DNA of 64,000 nucleotides from Prevotellaceae bacterium (GCA_029219385.1 JAQXTH010000007.1:1-64000), one strand, 5' to 3'. Positions 27,348 to 37,283 are shown, counted from the stretch's first letter. Notes: generated from the letters alone by a model not told the origin. Program-made: numbers and translations.

Positions 27348-28226
27348 ATGTTATTTTTACCGAAAAATCATCCTTCATTAGTATCGTTAAGTAAAGAGGA
27401 TGTCTCAGTATCCGATTTTGATGCACCTGATAATACGATAAATGTAATAATACTCAATCTAATGCCTCAAAAACAAGAAGCAGAAGAGGAGTTCTATAGA
27501 GTGTTGGACAAATGTGGTGTAGACATAAAGATTATATTGGCAAAAATGAGTGGCTTAACTTATAAAACGACCCCACAAGCTTATATGGATCAATATTATA
27601 TTGACATCGCAGAGATTATGTCGACAAATCGACATTATGAAGGTATGATTATAACAGGTGCGCCTCTCGAACACTATGAATATAAAGAGGTGAAATATTG
27701 GCAGCAATTAAAAGATGTATATGAATGGAGTTTGTTGCATGTTCGTTCTACATTAAATATTTGTTGGGCTGCTTTTGCTGCGTTAAAGATATTTTACAAT
27801 ATAGATAAATATCTTACAAAAGAAAAGCTATTTGGCGTTTTTAAACATGAAATTAAAGATATTGCTCAGTCTATAGTAAATGGTTTTCCTATTTCTGTGC
27901 CTGTTCCTATAAGTAGGCAGATAACATTAAGACGTGAAGACATTTACAGACATCAGGAATTGATATTGTTGCTTGATCATCATGAAACGGGACCTGAATT
28001 AATTATCGACCAACAAAAACGGCATATTTTTGCAACTGGACATTTGGAATATGCTGCAAACCGCTTGGAATTTGAATATGTACGCGACATAAAGAAAGGT
28101 TTGCCTATAAAACTTCCTGCGAATTATTTTATTGATAATAATCCGGATTTAGGAATAAATAATTCTTGGCATGAGGTAGGTGAACTTTTTTATAAAAATT
28201 GGATTGATTTTTATGTAAAGGAATAA
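27348..28226 (+). CDS. metA: Homoserine O-acetyltransferase (MetA family)
   Basis: First committed step of methionine synthesis: acylation of homoserine. The 292-residue protein has the triad-type residues C139 (LNICWAAFAAL), H232 and E234 (TGHLEYAANRLEFEY). E108 in GAPLEHYEY occupies the site that in this family separates acetyl-CoA users (Glu) from succinyl-CoA users (Gly), so acetyl-CoA is the predicted donor although the family is often named succinyltransferase. It is packed between an ABC-F gene (2 bp) and a U32 gene (1 bp), and together with metH gives methionine capacity in this window. Confidence 0.93.
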   Translation: MLFLPKNHPSLVSLSKEDVSVSDFDAPDNTINVIILNLMPQKQEAEEEFYRVLDKCGVDIKIILAKMSGLTYKTTPQAYMDQYYIDIAEIMSTNRHYEGMIITGAPLEHYEYKEVKYWQQLKDVYEWSLLHVRSTLNICWAAFAALKIFYNIDKYLTKEKLFGVFKHEIKDIAQSIVNGFPISVPVPISRQITLRREDIYRHQELILLLDHHETGPELIIDQQKRHIFATGHLEYAANRLEFEYVRDIKKGLPIKLPANYFIDNNPDLGINNSWHEVGELFYKNWIDFYVKE

Positions 28227-28227
28227 T

Positions 28228-30084
28228 ATGCCATTGGTTGAATGTGTTAAAGAAATTGAATTGCTTTCACCTGCTCGTAATGTTGAGATTGGTATTGAGG
28301 CAATTAAATGTGGGGCAGATGCAGTTTATATAGGTGCGTCGAATTTTGGTGCTCGTCATGCTGCGGTTAATTCTGTTGAAGATATAAAGAGGCTTGTAGA
28401 ATATGCTCATATATATAGTGCAAAAGTTTATGTTACGCTTAACACTATTCTATATGAAAATGAATTGGCGGAGGCAGAAAAACTTGCTCGTAGTCTTATT
28501 GATATAGGAGTAGATGCTTTTATTACTCAAGACTTGGCATATAGGGCAATGCAACTTGACATACCCCTTCATGCAAGTACTCAAATGGACAATCGTACGA
28601 TAGAGAGGGTTAGACAATTAGAGAGTTGGGGATTTGAACAGGCTGTTTTGGCAAGAGAATTAGGTCTTAATGAGATCAAGTTAATACACGATGCTTGCCC
28701 AAATATAAAGTTAGAGGCATTTGTTCATGGAGCCTTGTGTGTAAGTTATAGTGGTAGATGTTATGCTTCACAATTTTGTTTTAATCGAAGTGCAAATAGG
28801 GGGCGGTGCGCACAGTTTTGTCGTCTTGCGTTTGATTTGGAAGATAACAAAGGAAAAGTTTTGGTAAAAAACAAGTATTTGCTTTCTTTAAAAGACATGA
28901 ATCGCTCTTCACATATTGAAGAAATGCTTGACGCAGGAATTTGTTCTTTGAAAATTGAAGGACGGCTTAAGGATGTTGGATATGTGAAAAATGTTACTGC
29001 ATATTACAGTGAAATTTTAAATGATATAGTCAACAGAAGACCTCATGAATTTAAAAGGAGTTCACGCGGAACTTGTAATGTAAATTTTCAACCTGATTTA
29101 TCGAAATCTTTCAATAGAGGATTTACAAACTATTTTTTGACTCCTTCTGGTAATAATATATGTTCTATAGACACACCAAAATCTATTGGAGAAAAAATAG
29201 GTTTGGTCGAGATGCAGACAAAAGATTATATTCTTTTTAATGGTGACAAGATGTTATATAATGGCGACGGAATATGTTTTATTAATGACAAAGGGATTTT
29301 AGAAGGTTTTAGAGCTAATAAAGTTGTCGGGAATAAAATATATCCGTTTCCGAGCAACATTAAAGTTAATAACAATACTTGTTTGTATAGGAATAGAAAT
29401 ATTGATTTTGAAAAGAAATTGCAAAGATCTGAAAGCAATCGCTTAATAAATATAAATCTTATAATGGAGGACGGAGATGATGGTTTTATATTTTTTGTTT
29501 CCGTTCCCGATGGTCCCTTGGTAAAAATTGAAAAGAAATTTGTAAAAGAAATTGCCCGGACATCTCAAACTGAGCGTATTTTAAAAGAGTTGTCGAAAAC
29601 AGGAGATTCTATTTTTAAAATAAACACAATGAAAATCAATTTGTCTGATAATTATTTTATACCCGGGTCAATTTTGTCTCAATGGCGTAGAGAAATATTA
29701 ACAGAAATGTTGAAGGTGATTTGTGTGAAGCAGAATGATTTTGTTGTAAAGAATAATGAGTGTCAGGACATTGGCATTCCCGACAATATTGATTATACAT
29801 ATAATATATCAAATAGTCTTGCAAGCAAAGTCTATACTGACGGAGGAGCAAAAGTTATTCAACCTGCATATGAGATTAATACGAGAGTTTCTACAGAGAT
29901 GTCGACAGTTGTAATAATGACGTGTAAACATTGTATAAGAAGGGCATTGGGGGCCTGTCTCAAAGATAAAAGAAAAAAAGTTTCTTTGCCTTTATCTTTG
30001 CAGTTGTCATTACCGGACGGACGTAAATTTCCTTTGTCGTTTGATTGTGATAAATGCGAGATGAAGGTTTTAGTTAAGCCATAG
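28228..30084 (+). CDS. U32 family protein, RlhA/TrhP-like RNA hydroxylase
   Basis: A 618-residue cytoplasmic protein once classed as peptidase U32. The N-terminal barrel starts with ELLSPARNVEIGIEAIKCGA and contains the hallmark Cys cluster in the segment 171-198 (C171, C178, C184, C194, C198), including GALCVSYSGRCYAS and NRGRCAQFCR; these Cys probably bind an iron-sulfur cluster. The size and long C-terminal part with further Cys (CKHCIRRALGAC) match the YdcP/RlhA branch, which hydroxylates a 23S rRNA cytidine in E. coli, more than the shorter TrhP branch of tRNA hydroxylation. A prephenate-dependent activity would be expected but is inferred. Confidence 0.8.
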   Translation: MPLVECVKEIELLSPARNVEIGIEAIKCGADAVYIGASNFGARHAAVNSVEDIKRLVEYAHIYSAKVYVTLNTILYENELAEAEKLARSLIDIGVDAFITQDLAYRAMQLDIPLHASTQMDNRTIERVRQLESWGFEQAVLARELGLNEIKLIHDACPNIKLEAFVHGALCVSYSGRCYASQFCFNRSANRGRCAQFCRLAFDLEDNKGKVLVKNKYLLSLKDMNRSSHIEEMLDAGICSLKIEGRLKDVGYVKNVTAYYSEILNDIVNRRPHEFKRSSRGTCNVNFQPDLSKSFNRGFTNYFLTPSGNNICSIDTPKSIGEKIGLVEMQTKDYILFNGDKMLYNGDGICFINDKGILEGFRANKVVGNKIYPFPSNIKVNNNTCLYRNRNIDFEKKLQRSESNRLININLIMEDGDDGFIFFVSVPDGPLVKIEKKFVKEIARTSQTERILKELSKTGDSIFKINTMKINLSDNYFIPGSILSQWRREILTEMLKVICVKQNDFVVKNNECQDIGIPDNIDYTYNISNSLASKVYTDGGAKVIQPAYEINTRVSTEMSTVVIMTCKHCIRRALGACLKDKRKKVSLPLSLQLSLPDGRKFPLSFDCDKCEMKVLVKP

Positions 30085-30143
30085 GAGTATAGTCAATTTT
30101 ATTTGAATTGTTATGCCAGGGTTATAAATTACAATGTTAAAAT

Positions 30144-30204
30144 CGTTTTCGTTAAGCCAGAAGGTCAAAAAGGGACTCGTTCATTTTGACTTGGCAAGAA
30201 AACG
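30144..30204 (+). repeat. Imperfect long hairpin upstream of the lipoprotein gene
   Basis: Three paired blocks line up: CGTTTTC (30144-30150) with GAAAACG (30198-30204), GCCA (30156-30159) with TGGC (30192-30195), and GTCAAAA (30164-30170) with TTTTGAC (30184-30190), around a 13-base loop. It lies between the U32 gene and the gene at 30237 and could be a leader structure or attenuate read-through. Confidence 0.4.
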
Positions 30205-30236
30205 AAACTTTTAATAAAACTAAAATTTAGGCAGAA

Positions 30237-31184
30237 ATGAAAAAGAATAAACATTTTTCTAAATTTATAAAATTGGTGTTGTATTTACTTCTTTTCATAA
30301 TACTTAATTCTTGCGCGAGAAGTGGCAATCCTTTGCGAAGTGATTGGTTGCTTACAGAAAGTCAACGAGATTCTGCTGTGTTTAGCAAGTACCATCACTA
30401 TAATATAGGCACGAATTTCATATCTACATCAGACTCTTTGCCGTTGTATTCTCATTTGCCTGGTATAGTAGTGCTGACAAATGTTTCTGATACTACCATA
30501 TATCTGAAGGAAGGAATGGATTTTATTGTAACAGAAATATTTAAGCCTTTGGATTTTAAAGAAAGAGGAATTGATAGCGTATGGCTTAGGGTTGCCTCGG
30601 ATAATATGCATCTTGGCTGGGTGGAGGAAAATGTGATGTTAGAGAAGTCTACCCCCATTTCTCCTATTTCACAACTTATTACTAAATTTAGCGGAAGACA
30701 CATTTATTGGTTTTATTTTATCGTGGCTGTTAGTGGATTGATATCTGCATTTAGGAAATACCGAAGAAAGAAAATGTGGTTTTTACATTTTAAGGATATA
30801 TATTCTATTTATCCAACTGTTTTTATGGCTTGTGTCGCTACTTCGGCAAGTGTATATGCTTTAATTCAAATGTATGCGCCTGATTTGTGGGTGGAATATT
30901 ATTTTAACCCATCATTAAACCCTGTTGGAAAACCGTTTATTATTGCATTGTTTTTGTGTTTAGTGTGGTTGTGTATTTTGTTATTGATTACTGTAATATT
31001 TGAGCTATATGAAAAAGTATCTTTTGAAGATGCAGCATCTTATTTTGTTTCACTTGTTGCATGGGCAGGAGCAGTTTACATTGTGCTTACATTTACAATA
31101 CCTATATATGTAGGTTTTCTATTTTATATAATATATATATCTTATATTGTTTATAAATATAAATCTATAAAAAAACATATATAA
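30237..31184 (+). CDS. Unrecognised lipoprotein with SH3-like part and four membrane helices
   Basis: I do not recognise the family. The 315-residue protein starts with a lipoprotein signal (basic start, hydrophobic core, lipobox LNSC with C26 as lipidation site). Residues about 45-135 are soluble and end with GWVEENVML, a pattern typical of bacterial SH3-type domains. From about residue 157 there are four hydrophobic segments (near 157-173, 192-212, 233-258 and 272-308), the second after a short basic loop RKYRRKKMW. The N-terminal part would face the periplasm while the helices stay in the inner membrane, an uncommon layout for a lipoprotein. It may be cotranscribed with the U32 gene, though 152 bp separate them, and it ends at a strong terminator. 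Confidence 0.7.
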   Translation: MKKNKHFSKFIKLVLYLLLFIILNSCARSGNPLRSDWLLTESQRDSAVFSKYHHYNIGTNFISTSDSLPLYSHLPGIVVLTNVSDTTIYLKEGMDFIVTEIFKPLDFKERGIDSVWLRVASDNMHLGWVEENVMLEKSTPISPISQLITKFSGRHIYWFYFIVAVSGLISAFRKYRRKKMWFLHFKDIYSIYPTVFMACVATSASVYALIQMYAPDLWVEYYFNPSLNPVGKPFIIALFLCLVWLCILLLITVIFELYEKVSFEDAASYFVSLVAWAGAVYIVLTFTIPIYVGFLFYIIYISYIVYKYKSIKKHI

Positions 31185-31221
31185 AAAAATAAGGGTTGCA
31201 AAATTACAACCCTTATTTTTT
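31184..31221. terminator. Bidirectional terminator between lipoprotein gene and yebC
   Basis: Arms 31184-31198 and 31207-31221 pair perfectly over 15 bp (core AAGGGTTG/CAACCCTT) with an 8-base loop and A/T runs at both ends. Confidence 0.88.
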
Positions 31222-31235
31222 TGAGATACTTTTGT

Positions 31236-31961
31236 TTATGCCGGTTCCATATTGGTATACACAGTTTGCACATCATCGAAATCTTCAAGTTTTTCAATCA
31301 TTTTGTCGATTGTTTCGCGCTGTTCGGGTGAAACACTTTTGAGGTCATTAGGAACGTATGTAAACTCTCCACCAACATCTTCAAATCCACTCTCTTCTAA
31401 AAATTTTTGAATAACGCCAAAACTTTTCGGATCTCCATATATAGTGATGGTTCCTTCTTCGGTATCTTCATCATATTCATCTTCAACGCCAAGGTCAATA
31501 GCCTCAAGTATAAATTCATCCATATCCATGTCGGCTTTTTTCTTGAAAGTGAAAACACATTTATGATCAAATAAGAAAGCAAGACTACCCATTGTGCCAA
31601 GGTTGCCGTTGTATTTATTAAATACGGAACGGACATCTGCCACGGTGCGTGTAGGATTGTCTGTAAGTGTATCTACAAAAATTGCTACGCCATGTGGGCC
31701 GTAACCCTCGTATGTCATAGTCTTGTATTCGCTTTGGTCCTTTCCCATGGCATTTTTTATAGCACGTTCAATATTGTCTTTAGGCATATTTTCACGCTTG
31801 CAAACAGCAATAATGCTACGTAGTGTCGGATTATTTTCCGGTTCTGGACCTCCTGCTTTTACAGCAATTGCTATTTGTTTTCCAAGACGGGTAAACGTTT
31901 TTGCCATATGTCCCCATCGTTTTAGTTTCGCTGCTTTGCGATATTCAAATGCTCTTCCCAT
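31236..31961 (-). CDS. YebC/PmpR family protein
   Basis: A 241-residue cytoplasmic protein. It has the usual family start MGRAFEYRKAAKLKRWGHMA, the segment ENMPKDNIERAIKNAMGK, then YEGYGPHGVAIFVDTLTDNPTRT and an acidic C-terminal domain. Family members were called transcriptional regulators; recent work places some of them on ribosomes, helping at proline-rich stalls. It lies 30 bp after pheT and is likely cotranscribed with it. Confidence 0.93.
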   Translation of the reverse strand: MGRAFEYRKAAKLKRWGHMAKTFTRLGKQIAIAVKAGGPEPENNPTLRSIIAVCKRENMPKDNIERAIKNAMGKDQSEYKTMTYEGYGPHGVAIFVDTLTDNPTRTVADVRSVFNKYNGNLGTMGSLAFLFDHKCVFTFKKKADMDMDEFILEAIDLGVEDEYDEDTEEGTITIYGDPKSFGVIQKFLEESGFEDVGGEFTYVPNDLKSVSPEQRETIDKMIEKLEDFDDVQTVYTNMEPA

Positions 31962-31991
31962 AAGAAATGTAAAATATATTTTAATTAATTA

Positions 31992-34454
31992 TTATCTAAG
32001 TTCTGCACTCAAACGATTTTTAAAATTATTTATCAAGGACTGCATTACTTTATCAATTTGTTTATCTGTAAGTGTTTTCTGTGTATCTTGTAAGGTAAGA
32101 TTGATGGCATAACTTTTTTTGCCTTCAGGCAGATTATTACCTTCATACACATCAAAGAGTTCTATATTCTTTAAAAGATTTCGTTCTGTTTGGTATGCAA
32201 CATCTTCTATTTGCCGGAAAGTAATGTCCTTATTAACCAATAGTGCAAGATCTCGACTGACTGCCGGATATTTACTTATTTCAACAAAAGTGACATTATT
32301 CTTGCGAGTGCTTTTCATGAGAAAATCCCAATGGATGTCAGCATAAAAAACTTGAGATTTTATTTCAAAAGATTTTGTTATCTTGTGATCCAAAAGACCT
32401 ATTGATGCGTAAATATTACCATTCTTATCTGTAATCTGCAATGCAGAAGAATAAATATCTGACGAAAATTCTTTGTAAAATAATTGTTTTGTTTTTACTC
32501 CCAATCGGCAAAAAATATTCTCTATATATGCTTTAAGATTATAATAAGTATAGTCTTCGTTGGGATGGGTCCAAGAACCCTCTATTCGCTTGCCAGTAAT
32601 CCATAATGATAGACGAAGTTCTTCGTGATATGCACTTAAAATTTGGTTTTCGTCTTTATTGTTTAAACGAAAATCATACACTTTGCCAAATTCATATAAT
32701 TTTAAATTAGGTGATTTGTGATTTATATTAAACCTTAATGTTTCTAAACCTCCGAAAAGCAAGGTTTGGCGCATAATATTAAGATCTTCGCTAAGGGGAT
32801 TTATAAGTCTTACACAATTTGAGGCTGGATAGGTTTCCAAATTTTCATAATAAGAAACCTTAGAAAGAGAATTATTCATTATTTCATTAAAACCTTGCGA
32901 AGTAAGTTGCTCTGAAATGATATATTGTAGTCTGTTGTTTCTATCGACATCCCCTTTAACTGTCAATGAAGACTTTACAGAGGAAGGAATTTCAACATTA
33001 TTGTAACCATATATGCGAAGAATCTCTTCAACAATATCACAAGGACGTTTCACATCTACTCTATATGCCGGAACAGTAAGAGATAGACCATCCTCTGTTT
33101 CTCTGTCGATTGATATTTCAAGCGAAGTGAGAATGTTTTTTATTTCTTCTTTAGAAATAATTTTCCCTATCAAACTGTTGATGTAATTATATGATAGATT
33201 GATTTTAAAGTCGTTGATAGGGGAGGGATAAATATCTTTTATCTCCATGGAAATTGTGCCTCCGGCAAGTTCTTTTGCGAGAATTGCAGCTTGCTTGAGG
33301 GCATAAATGGTGCCATTGGGATCTACGCCACGTTCAAATCGAAAACTTGCATCTGTACTTAATCCATGTCGGCGTGCAGACTTACGTATTGTAGTAGGAT
33401 TAAAATAAGCAGATTCAAATAATACGTTTGTTGTTGTATTGTACGTTCCGGAACCTTTTCCTCCAAATACTCCGGCAATACACATCGGTTCTTTTGCATT
33501 GCAAATGGCAAGATCATCTTTTGATAATTTGTGTTCAACACCATCGAGTGTTATGAAGGGTGTATCGTCAGGTAAAGTATCAACAATAATGGTGTTGCCT
33601 TCAATCATGTCGGCATCAAAACAATGAAGCGGCTGACCGTAGGCATGAAGTATATAGTTTGTGATATCGACAATATTGTTAATTGGACGCAAGCCGATAA
33701 TATTAAGTTTGTTTTTCAACCAATCGGGACTCTCTTTCACTGTACAACCACTAAGTGTGACAGCTGCATATCTCGGACATTTTACAGAATCTTTCACGAT
33801 TATGTCAATGTCAAGATTATTGTTGTCAACATTAAAAGAATCTGATGTTGGTCGGTGTAAAGAAGTTTTATAACCGTTTTGTTTTAACCATGCATATAAA
33901 TCACGAGCCACACCAAAATGGGAACAGGCATCGGCACGGTTTGGAGTAATGTCGACTTCAATGACATAGTCACTTTTAATATTATAATATTCAGCTGCGG
34001 TCATTCCTACAGGAATATCTTGAGGCAAAACAATTATTCCATCGTGGCTCGTGCCTACGCCAATCTCGTCTTCTGCACAAATCATTCCAAGACTTTCTAT
34101 GCCACGTAGTTTTGAACGTTTGATGGTGAAAGGTTTGTCTCCATCATACAATATGGTTCCAATTGTAGCAACAACAACTTTTTGCCCAACAGCTACGTTA
34201 GGAGCACCACAAACTATTTGCAAAGGGTTTTCTTTTCCAACATTGACAATGCAAACATGCATGTGGTCAGAGTTGGGATGAACTTCACATTTTTCAATAT
34301 AACCAATTACAAGTCCTTTTAGTCCTCCTCTGATAGTTTGTACTTCTTCAATAGAACCGACTTCAAGTCCTATTGATGTTAGTGCTTCCGCAATCTCTTC
34401 GGGTGATAGATTAAAATCAACGTATTCTTTTAACCAATTGTATGATATGTTCAT
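31992..34454 (-). CDS. pheT: Phenylalanyl-tRNA synthetase beta subunit
   Basis: Beta chain of the alpha2-beta2 enzyme that charges tRNA-Phe. The 820-residue protein begins MNISYNWLKEYVDF and shows the tRNA-binding EMAP-like domain (about 40-150, with VHPNSDHMHVCIVNVG), the B3/B4 editing region (about 210-385), the B5 domain (about 405-475), the core domain resembling a synthetase fold, and the C-terminal anticodon-binding FDX-ACB domain (about 725-820, starting KYPAVSRDLALLV). Length is normal. The alpha subunit gene pheS is not in the window. A TACCTTTG -7 element lies 37 bp upstream. Confidence 0.96.
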   Translation of the reverse strand: MNISYNWLKEYVDFNLSPEEIAEALTSIGLEVGSIEEVQTIRGGLKGLVIGYIEKCEVHPNSDHMHVCIVNVGKENPLQIVCGAPNVAVGQKVVVATIGTILYDGDKPFTIKRSKLRGIESLGMICAEDEIGVGTSHDGIIVLPQDIPVGMTAAEYYNIKSDYVIEVDITPNRADACSHFGVARDLYAWLKQNGYKTSLHRPTSDSFNVDNNNLDIDIIVKDSVKCPRYAAVTLSGCTVKESPDWLKNKLNIIGLRPINNIVDITNYILHAYGQPLHCFDADMIEGNTIIVDTLPDDTPFITLDGVEHKLSKDDLAICNAKEPMCIAGVFGGKGSGTYNTTTNVLFESAYFNPTTIRKSARRHGLSTDASFRFERGVDPNGTIYALKQAAILAKELAGGTISMEIKDIYPSPINDFKINLSYNYINSLIGKIISKEEIKNILTSLEISIDRETEDGLSLTVPAYRVDVKRPCDIVEEILRIYGYNNVEIPSSVKSSLTVKGDVDRNNRLQYIISEQLTSQGFNEIMNNSLSKVSYYENLETYPASNCVRLINPLSEDLNIMRQTLLFGGLETLRFNINHKSPNLKLYEFGKVYDFRLNNKDENQILSAYHEELRLSLWITGKRIEGSWTHPNEDYTYYNLKAYIENIFCRLGVKTKQLFYKEFSSDIYSSALQITDKNGNIYASIGLLDHKITKSFEIKSQVFYADIHWDFLMKSTRKNNVTFVEISKYPAVSRDLALLVNKDITFRQIEDVAYQTERNLLKNIELFDVYEGNNLPEGKKSYAINLTLQDTQKTLTDKQIDKVMQSLINNFKNRLSAELR

Positions 34455-34490
34455 TTCTTGATAATATTATTGTTTGTATTTTTTGTTATG

Positions 34491-34498
34491 CAAAGGTA
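34491..34498 (-). promoter_or_regulatory. Predicted -7 promoter element, pheT-yebC
   Basis: TACCTTTG on the minus strand, 36 bp before the pheT start. Confidence 0.5.
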
Positions 34499-34553
34499 AA
34501 AATTTTTTATGAGTTTAAAAAACAAATGTCTGCAAAACGATAGGAAGGAACTC

Positions 34554-37259
34554 TTATAGTGAATTATTTCTAAGCTGTGAAAGTTTTTTTACCTTAGCCG
34601 TGAATTGTTTGTTGGAAATGAGTTGTTCTATAGTTGGGATCATGCGCCATCTCCAATAATGGCGTGGTATTTCAGGGTGATTGATTTGTTCTTGCTCCAA
34701 GTTTTCACTTCTAAGGTTTGAGTCTATGCCAAGCCAGTCTTGAAGTGCAATGATGCAGAGTAAAGAGGTTGAACGCATGTGTCTTGCAATAATTATTTCA
34801 CAATCTTCGGGAGATAATAAGCCTGGCGTAGGGCTATCTTTGTGTAAGATATTGCGCCAATAGTCAACTGCACTTTCCGGGTTTTGCTTCCACCAAAGTC
34901 TTAGAGGAGCCATATCGTGAGTTGAAATTGTATCTACAGAATACAAGGGTGATTCTGACAAATTACTAAAACGCATATTTGGTTTTTTGGGCATAGTTTC
35001 AATCTCTAATGTCAATATATTTAGTGCTTTTAATACGGAAGGCACACAACTCGGAATCATTCCAAGGTCTTCTGCACAAGCAAGCATGGAAGTAGCACAC
35101 GTCAGTTTTGGAAGTCTGCGATAGGCTTCTTCTGTCCAAAAATTATTGTGTCGTTCATAGAAGAAATATTCATAAATCCTTTCGTAGGCAGCAGAATTAC
35201 TTTGGGAAAGGTGTTTGAAAATTTTTGTTTGTTTACCTAAGATATTTAGATGGTATGTTTTTGTTTCGGGTGAAGTTTTGATAAACAGCACGTTTGTATA
35301 AGCAGATAAGAATAATTCCCGTTGTTGTCCGGAAAATCCCATTTCACGCAACATATTATCTATAGCACGTTGTGAATGGGCATAATTCTTTTTCAAGGTC
35401 CATTTCCCGTCTGTGCCAAACTCAAAAAAATATTCTTTTGCAACCGGCAGCAATTCTCCGAAGTGTCGTTGCATTTCTCCCTCAGTGAACCTCACTTTTG
35501 TATAATATTCGGGATCGTCTGTGAAACCTAATATTTTTAATTCCTGATTTGTCAGTGGCAGTCCCGGGTTAAAATGGCCGAGTGTTCCATAATAATGCTT
35601 AATAGGAATTTCCCATATTCGGAAGAAACCCAATACATGATCTATTCTATATGCATCGAAATAGCGAGACATATATGTCAGCCGATCTTTCCACCATTTT
35701 GCATCGTCTGCCAAAATGTTTGGCCAATTATAAGTGGGAAAGCCCCAATTTTGACCATGAGCAGAAAAGAAATCGGGTGGTGCACCCGCCTGAGAATCTG
35801 AGTTGAGATATTTTGGTAAAACCCACGAAGGCACACTATCCCTACTTACACCGATAGGTATATCTCCTTTTAATACAATTCCTTTGGATTGTGCATAATC
35901 ATGTACAGAAGACAATTGCTTGTCCAAAAGAAATTGTAATACTCCATAAAAATCGATGTCGTCTAGCAAATTGCTTGCTATTGCCCATCTTTGTAGGTCA
36001 ACAGGATTATATTCTTTAAATTTTGGCCACTTGCGAAAATTTGCAGTGCCATGTATTTTTAATAAATACCGAAAGAAACTGTAAGGAATGAGCCAATCTG
36101 CATTATCGCGTTTAAAAACTTTGTATTTTGTAGAACGAAGTATGTCTTGCTTATTTTCTTGGTAATATGTGTGTAAATACTGTTCTTTCAAATCAAATAC
36201 TTCGTCATAATCCAATTGTTGTTGAGCGTTAACTTGTTGTCGACGTTGTTCATAAATCTTTAGCTTCGTTTTACTTTTGATTTGTGGCAAAGAATTAAAA
36301 TCCATGTAAATAGGGTGAAGCGCAAACGAAGATATTGGATTATAAGGATAAGAGTCATGCCAATTTCCTTCGCGTGTAGTATCGTTGACAGGCAAGAGTT
36401 GTATAACATTTAATCCGGCCTCTGCTGCCCAATCTATAAATTTTATAAGGTCTCCAAAATCTCCAATTCCCCAACTCTGTTCGGAGCGCAAAGAAAATAC
36501 AGGAACGACAACACCTGCTGCTTTCAGATCATTTTGTGGTAAATTTGGCGTGGTAGTGTCAATAAAAAATTTCCCATCGTTATTGTCAATAAAACTTAGT
36601 TCTCTGTTTTCACCGACTTCCCATATTACCTCTTTGTTTTCTTTATTTACAAGAATGTATTTATATATCAACCCTTGTTGAGGGACATCTGAAAATTTCA
36701 AAGGAAATGCCCACGTTCCCATAGATGTCTGATGACCGAGAATAGCCCCCTCAAGTTTCCATTCTCCAACAGATTTTCCGTTGCCACAAAGGTATAACTG
36801 ACAATTGCGAGGAGGAATATAGTCTGTAAATAATAATACAATATCAGCACAATCTATTGCATCTTTATCTTTAGGATTTAAATTGAAAGGATATATCGTT
36901 TTAGAATAAGCAGAAGAATAAAGATAGTTCTTACCTTGATCTATATGCCATAAGGATTTTATAGTAATATTGCTCGTGTTGCTAAAAAAGATATGATGAG
37001 GATATTGACCATGTCCTTTTTCTTCGTCTATAAACGAACGTTTTGTTTTAATAGTAAATCCATAACTTATCTCTTCAATCTTTCGTGAGGGTAATTCTAT
37101 GGTTTGATACCAGTGTTGACCATCTTCACTTTTCATTTTAATAGGTTCATTCAGTCCCGCACGCAGTTTTTTATTGGAAGATAAGTTAAGATATACACAT
37201 TGGTCTTTGCTATGTGTAACGTATTCAACTTCAATATTAAGAAAAATTATATCTGACAT
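34554..37259 (-). CDS. malQ: 4-alpha-glucanotransferase with N-terminal starch-binding domains, GH77
   Basis: Amylomaltase that rearranges maltodextrins in the cytoplasm (no signal peptide). The 901-residue protein has two N-terminal CBM20-like domains (about 1-115 and 137-235), as in other Bacteroidales and plant DPE2-type enzymes, then the GH77 barrel from about 248. Catalytic residues: nucleophile D540 (YRIDHVLGFFRIWE), acid/base E730 (ACAEDLGMIP) and the transition-state aspartate D782 (TISTHDMAPLRLWW). It is last in a close-packed run with GH43, fbp and GH25 genes, 24 bp after the lysozyme gene. It works with the glycogen genes at 57964-62259. Confidence 0.93.
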   Translation of the reverse strand: MSDIIFLNIEVEYVTHSKDQCVYLNLSSNKKLRAGLNEPIKMKSEDGQHWYQTIELPSRKIEEISYGFTIKTKRSFIDEEKGHGQYPHHIFFSNTSNITIKSLWHIDQGKNYLYSSAYSKTIYPFNLNPKDKDAIDCADIVLLFTDYIPPRNCQLYLCGNGKSVGEWKLEGAILGHQTSMGTWAFPLKFSDVPQQGLIYKYILVNKENKEVIWEVGENRELSFIDNNDGKFFIDTTTPNLPQNDLKAAGVVVPVFSLRSEQSWGIGDFGDLIKFIDWAAEAGLNVIQLLPVNDTTREGNWHDSYPYNPISSFALHPIYMDFNSLPQIKSKTKLKIYEQRRQQVNAQQQLDYDEVFDLKEQYLHTYYQENKQDILRSTKYKVFKRDNADWLIPYSFFRYLLKIHGTANFRKWPKFKEYNPVDLQRWAIASNLLDDIDFYGVLQFLLDKQLSSVHDYAQSKGIVLKGDIPIGVSRDSVPSWVLPKYLNSDSQAGAPPDFFSAHGQNWGFPTYNWPNILADDAKWWKDRLTYMSRYFDAYRIDHVLGFFRIWEIPIKHYYGTLGHFNPGLPLTNQELKILGFTDDPEYYTKVRFTEGEMQRHFGELLPVAKEYFFEFGTDGKWTLKKNYAHSQRAIDNMLREMGFSGQQRELFLSAYTNVLFIKTSPETKTYHLNILGKQTKIFKHLSQSNSAAYERIYEYFFYERHNNFWTEEAYRRLPKLTCATSMLACAEDLGMIPSCVPSVLKALNILTLEIETMPKKPNMRFSNLSESPLYSVDTISTHDMAPLRLWWKQNPESAVDYWRNILHKDSPTPGLLSPEDCEIIIARHMRSTSLLCIIALQDWLGIDSNLRSENLEQEQINHPEIPRHYWRWRMIPTIEQLISNKQFTAKVKKLSQLRNNSL

Positions 37260-37283
37260 ATTTTTTAATTTGTTTACTTCAAT

